Below are positions 59,281 to 64,000 of a stretch of DNA of 64,000 nucleotides, in pieces (position 1 is the first letter of the stretch; each line of letters opens with the position of its first letter). The notes below the pieces were generated by a model, which did not search any database, was not told the DNA's origin, and worked only from the letters and a program-made list of their open reading frames with translations. Both the position numbers and the translations under genes were made by a program. The DNA is from Quillaja saponaria (Eukaryota > Streptophyta > Magnoliopsida > Fabales > Quillajaceae): NCBI GenBank assembly GCA_029379385.1, contig CM055608.1, positions 19,652,350 to 19,716,349 of the forward strand, in the 5' to 3' direction.

Positions 59281-62200
59281 TATAGGCAACTATATATTAT
59301 TTTAGAATAAAGAGAGTATTGTAATTCTCCTTTATTTAATGAATTTAAACTAACGATGTATATAATTGAAATTAAATGAAAGGTATACCTAAAAACTTCA
59401 TGTTCACATTACTTGAAACACCTATAGAATGTGGCTGACATTGTAACACTCCATACCTTCGTTGTCATTGATTTATGTTGTACATTGGTGTATGTTGAAT
59501 TCATGACAAATCAATAATAAAAAAAATTACTTTTTTACATTGAAAGAGTGGCTAACAATAATTTTATTAGTATTTTTACACAGTCTAACTTATTATTATA
59601 TGTAGAATTAGTATTTTGAATTCTTGGTGTATTTTTTTAAGAGTAACGTAATATGATTTATTGTAATTGTGTATATATATTTATATATATATCAATTATT
59701 TTTTTAGACTTAAGATTTTCCATTATAACAAGTTTTAAACTGTATGGCATTTTTGTAATTTTAAATAACCTTATTTTATTTTTATTTCTTTGTTTTTCCT
59801 TCTTCGTCCTCTCACACACACGCAAGTAGCCAACCCCTCCCCTTTTTTCTTATATCTTGCATTCTCCTTCTTTGCTCTTTATCTCTCACAAACTCATAAC
59901 CCTATACCGAACAGACCAAATAATAACAAAGGTGATGGTTGGAGGTGCGTGCAGCAGTAGTCAGATATCAATAGCCGATGGTAGAGCTCCATTCCTTTTT
60001 GTAATTTCCCTCTTTTTTAGAACCTCGATTTCTCTTCATTCTCCACTTTTGAGGCAAGCTTATATGGAGGTCACTTTCCCACCAACTTGTGAGTTACATA
60101 CCCAAGCTTTTTATTAGACGAAATTTTTGATCAACGTTCACATAAATTCTTGAATGAAGAGATAAAGAAATTGTTAGTTTCAACGTTTTGTTTAGGATCC
60201 TAAGTGACAATCATTGTAGGTGAACCTTTAATTGATTTTTCTTATTCTTTTTTTTTTTTTTTTTTTTTAAATTTGATATGTTAGGGTTTATGAAAACATG
60301 TTTTTGGAGTTTCAAAACTTGATATATATTCATCTGATTGCCCTTATGCTACAAATTTTATAGTAAGGAAGAATTTTTATTTAAACATTTTTAGTTCTTA
60401 ATCCTTGGGTTTGCAATGTTGAGGAAAAAGAAGAAGATGTTTTTCTTTAAACATGAACAATAATTTTTATATGTAGAACTATTCTTTTCAATGAAATTAT
60501 TATAAGGGTTAGTTGAATTACCTATTGTAAACCTAGTGATTTTAAGTTATTATACGAGTCTCTAATCTAACTATAAAATTCATATTTTAATTTTGTTCTA
60601 GATTTTCATAAATTGTTAGTTTTAACATTTGGATGATATTTGAGTATTGTAAATTTGAAAAGAAAAGAAAAAAAAAAATTAAATCATGACATATTTGAGT
60701 AGTTATCTACTCTTTTGGCTACACAATCTCTCGTCAAGTATTTTTTTATTCCAATAGTCTTTTTCATGAAATTTCATTAAGTCCCTTTTGTTGATTGTTG
60801 ATTGTTGTTTTTATGTCTTGCTAAAATGAAGATCCAGTTTACTATTTAATAAGACTAGCCATTCAATCATGCCTCAAATACCTCTTGTGAATGTTTCTTG
60901 GCTTAATTTAAAGTGAGTTATAATTACAACACGTTACATTGTTTTATAAACTTCCATTATGATTTGGTTTTTGTGAATTATTTTGTAATGAGATCAAAAT
61001 TGAATATTGATCAAATTGAGTTTGGATTCGAAGACTTGCATCAGTGCTAAGTTTCAGGAGCATTACATCTTGAAATTGGTTTATTCATTTTTTAAAATTT
61101 CAAAAAATGAATATAATTAAATTGTAAGTATTTGATATAAAATATTTTATATTATGATAATATGTTATAAATTAATTTTTTAAAAAGAATTTGATACTTT
61201 TAGAAGCTTTATTCTAGCTAATGGTGAACTTAACAAAAATGGTTGAAAGTTAGTTGCAATGAATTTAAATGAAATAGTTTCTTTACGAGTACTTGTAATG
61301 AAATGATTTGATTTGGAATAAGGTATTTGTGAAAGAAATTGTTGTTTGCTTTTGTGATGATAAATGTGATTATTTTGATGAAAATTTATTTTATTGATTG
61401 TCATTAGCCTTAGTGTATCATGGTTCTAGCTACCTGAAATGATGCTAGCTCTGTATTCGGCCAAGCATGTAAATTGAATTTGTTTATATATGATTTGATT
61501 GAATATGGATTTTGATGACTAATAAGCAGGGCTATTGCTAACATTTGGGTCACATATCCATTGATTCGTTTATGACATTTTGTTTAGAGATCTTTCGTGT
61601 TTAATCTTTTCATAATTATTTTCAAAGTATATTTTCAAAAAATGTTTGAGCCTATCCTTTGTTAAAAAATAAAAATTCTTTCAAGTAAGATTTATTATAA
61701 AACCATATTAGCTTGTTTATGGTGTCTTAACTTCGTAATGGTTTTAAAATAATTATTCCATTACTCAAAATTATTCTAATTATGATACTATATCAAGTTT
61801 TGTTAAGCTAGTTATTTATGAAATTTAAATATTTTTGCCTTACTATTTTTAACTTTTGTTGAACTATGTGTTATCTATTTATTATAAAATGTTTGAAATT
61901 TATTTCCAAGTGATTAAATTTTTCCTTGAGAATAAATTAGTTATGTAGAGTGGGTATTAGCGGTTAGTGTTAGCTAGAGTATTAGTTAATGCTTTTATTT
62001 ATAATTAAATATTTGAGTTATGAGAAATAATGAAAAGGGTAATTTCATTTGCAAAATAGTACATTTATTTTGTTGAACTATTGTGGTGTATAACTACTTT
62101 TAGATATCTAGTTTTGGCTTCTATTTGGGTGTTACGTGCATAAAGTCTCTAGATAGGGTTTGCCGTTTGCCTTATATAAAAGTCGGTTATATGTTATAAT

Positions 62201-62880
62201 TATATATTATTCTTTTTAAGATTGGATATTTGGTGGATTTGTAGGAAATAATGTGCCTTGTGACTTTTTCGTAAATGCTTGTAGGTTAGTTTTGATAAAA
62301 ACTAATTTTGGTATATATGTTTATTGCTTCATAGTTCTTTTGTAAGATTAAATGTTGTTGAATTTTATTTTATAGTGGTTATGATTTTTAGTGTGAGTAT
62401 GTTAAAAGTGTGAGTTATTTTGTGGACCATTTGTAATGCATAATTGAATTGATTGAGTTAAAATTTGAGAAGGTTTTGAATTCCTTGGCTAATGCTAAAG
62501 AGATTGTAAATTTTGTTACATGATGCAGATAATTGTAGTTTGAAGTTTGTACTAGAAAGGGGAGTTGGGCTGAAATATTAAGGTTGTTAGTATGTTAGGG
62601 TTCTTTAATGTCAGTATTTAATTGTCACTTAGGTGGGTTAATTTTAAAGGTAGAGCTTAGTTCATTAGATTAGGTCATTGTTCTTGATGTGTAAAGTTTT
62701 AATTTATAATGTAGGCATGGGTTTCATTAAAACTTTTATTTTTTATTTTATTTTATTTTTGTACGAACTATCGAGGAATAAAACTTATAAGTTCATACAA
62801 TGAAGTTGTGGAAAAAAGTGATTGAGCGTAGGCTTAATGAATGAGACTCTAGTTTTGGAGAATCAATTTGGTTTTTACAT
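59281..62880. other. AT-rich region, possibly the start of a long LTR
   Basis: TGTAACACTCCATACC at about 59440 resembles the start of many gypsy LTRs, and a CT-rich leader-like stretch with TCTCTCACAAACTCATAACCC lies at about 59800-59900. No matching end, duplication or coding domain was found, so a long LTR is only a suggestion. A T-run lies at 60247-60268. No gene is seen. Confidence 0.3.
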
Positions 62881-64000
62881 GTCTTAATTGTCTCCATGAC
62901 TGTGATGGTACTCCCGAAATCTAAAATTGATTTGTACTTGACTTTTTTTTCCCTTAACCCAAATTTACAAAGCTTTTTGCCTCAAAAATATAAGTTTGGC
63001 ATAATATCCTAACCTTTCATCCAAATAGATTTATGTTTCTTCCTACAGGTCTCATGCGTCCTTATAGTCATGGAATCCGAAATGACTTGTACTTGACCGT
63101 TTTACTCATCGAACCCAAATTTACAGAGCTTTTGCCTTGAAACTATAACTTTGGCATAATATTCTAATTGTTGATCCAAATAAATTTTTATTTCTTCTTA
63201 TAGTTTTTATTCGTCCGTGCAGTTCATGTCGGTACTCTCCGAAATCCAAAACGAGCTTGTACTTCACCATTTCCCAAATTTACAAAACTTTTTTCCGTGA
63301 AACTATAACTTTGGCTTACATCCTACCGTTGATCTAAATGGATTTTTTTTTCTTTTTATAGGCTTTATTCATCTCCACAGTTGTATCGATACTTCTGCAA
63401 ACCGAAAAGGACTTGTACTTGACCTTTTTGCTACCCGAACCTAAATTAACAAAGCTTTTGTCTTGAAACTATAACTTTGGCATAATATTTTAACCGTTGA
63501 TCCAAATTCCAAATGGATTTTTGTTTTCTTTTACAGGTCTTATTTATTCTCACGGTCGTGCTAGGTACTCTCGAAATCCAAAATGGAATTGTACTTGATC
63601 ATTTTACACATTGAACCTAAATTTTTAATGTTTTTGCTTTGAAACTATAAGTTTGGTCTGATATCCTAATTGTTCATCCAAATGAATTTTCATTTATTCC
63701 TAAAGATATATTAGTTTTCACGGTCATGCTAAAACTCTTGGAATCTAAAACAGACTTGCACTTGACCGTTTTACTCCCCGAACCAAAATTTACAAAATTT
63801 TTGCCTCGAAACAATAACTCTAGCCTACTAATCTAACCGTTGATCTAAATGGGTTTCCATTCTTCCTACAGGTCTTACTCATCCCAACAGTCGTTCCATT
63901 ACTCCAAGAATCTGAAACTGACTTGAACTTTACCATTTTGACCCCTAATTCAAATTTATAAAAGTTTTGCCTTGAAACTATAACTTTGATATAATATCCT
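62881..64000. repeat. Divergent ~165-bp tandem repeat, 7 units, runs off the window
   Basis: Units start at 62881, 63049, 63204, 63362, 63537, 63706 and 63872 (periods 168, 155, 158, 175, 169, 166). Each contains GACTTGTACTTGACC-like, AACCCAAATTTACAAAGCTT-like and TTGAAACTATAACTTTGGCA-like blocks, then a CCGTTGATCCAAATG-like block and a pyrimidine-rich CTACAG or TATAG at the unit end. The units differ from each other at many positions, so the array is old. No ORF crosses it. It may be a satellite or an internal array of a large retrotransposon. Confidence 0.85.

Noticed and set aside
59440..62140. Solo LTR from TGTAACACTCC to GGGTGTTACG
   Set aside because: The ends look like inverse partners, but the flanking 5-mers do not match and the right end lacks CA in the right place.
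1..64000. CRISPR array, riboswitch, rRNA or bacterial-type operon
   Set aside because: No regularly spaced short identical repeats with unique spacers, no rRNA-like sequence, and introns plus plant transposons show a nuclear plant genome.

Overview
The window looks like an AT-rich eudicot nuclear chromosome segment. Its genes have GT-AG introns, and plant-type LTR retrotransposons, hAT, Mutator-like and LINE elements and tRNA-derived SINEs are all present. There are no bacterial operons, CRISPR arrays or rRNA genes. I cannot name the species from sequence alone. I support two host genes. At the left edge (1-1167, +) is the C-terminal part of an EXO70 exocyst subunit, most likely of the plant H clade. 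In the middle (15666-31181, -) is a complete ZPR1-type double zinc-finger protein that I could assemble as 16 coding exons, all in frame, giving 505 residues. Almost everything else is mobile-element sequence or its debris.

Layout: EXO70 end (1-1167); a small degenerate TIR-bounded unit (1876-2560); a decayed hAT transposon (about 2580-9486, transposase on -) split by a solo LTR (6760-8733, target duplication TGCAA); AT-rich spacer; a 415-bp unit repeated three times (11918-13143); a decayed WNK-kinase fragment (about 13550-13760, -); a small TIR element (14200-14938). The ZPR1 gene follows. Its introns hold a LINE reverse-transcriptase fragment (17130-18105), a non-autonomous LTR element (18857-21311, target duplication GAAAG), a LINE endonuclease fragment (23810-24000), a short LTR element carrying an adenylate-kinase exon inside one LTR (28234-29555, target duplication AATGG on the minus strand) and a tRNA-derived SINE (about 30290-30472).

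Right half: two more solo LTRs related to the first (35527-38276 and 39035-41225, both flanked by ATTAT); a structurally complete but coding-dead Ty1/copia element (43609-48394, target duplication TTTCC); a CACTA-like end (50684); then a direct segmental duplication (51255-57215) of 20120-24510 joined to 33427-34835. The intervening 8.9 kb, holding ZPR1 exons 1-10 and its promoter, is missing, which leaves a dead three-exon ZPR1 pseudogene. After it come a tRNA-like SINE head, a poly(A)-ended retroposed piece, a Mutator-like element with long TIRs and a 9-bp target duplication around a LINE fragment (58520-59271), and a divergent ~165-bp tandem repeat running off the right edge (62881-64000).

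I found no clear new biological system. The most unusual structures are the LTR whose middle is replaced by an adenylate-kinase first exon, the internally deleted 31-kb-distant duplication of the ZPR1 locus, three related solo LTRs with readable target duplications, and the 165-bp repeat whose every unit carries a 3'-splice-site-like motif. Exon borders, target duplications and alignments were read by eye; no database search or alignment program was run.
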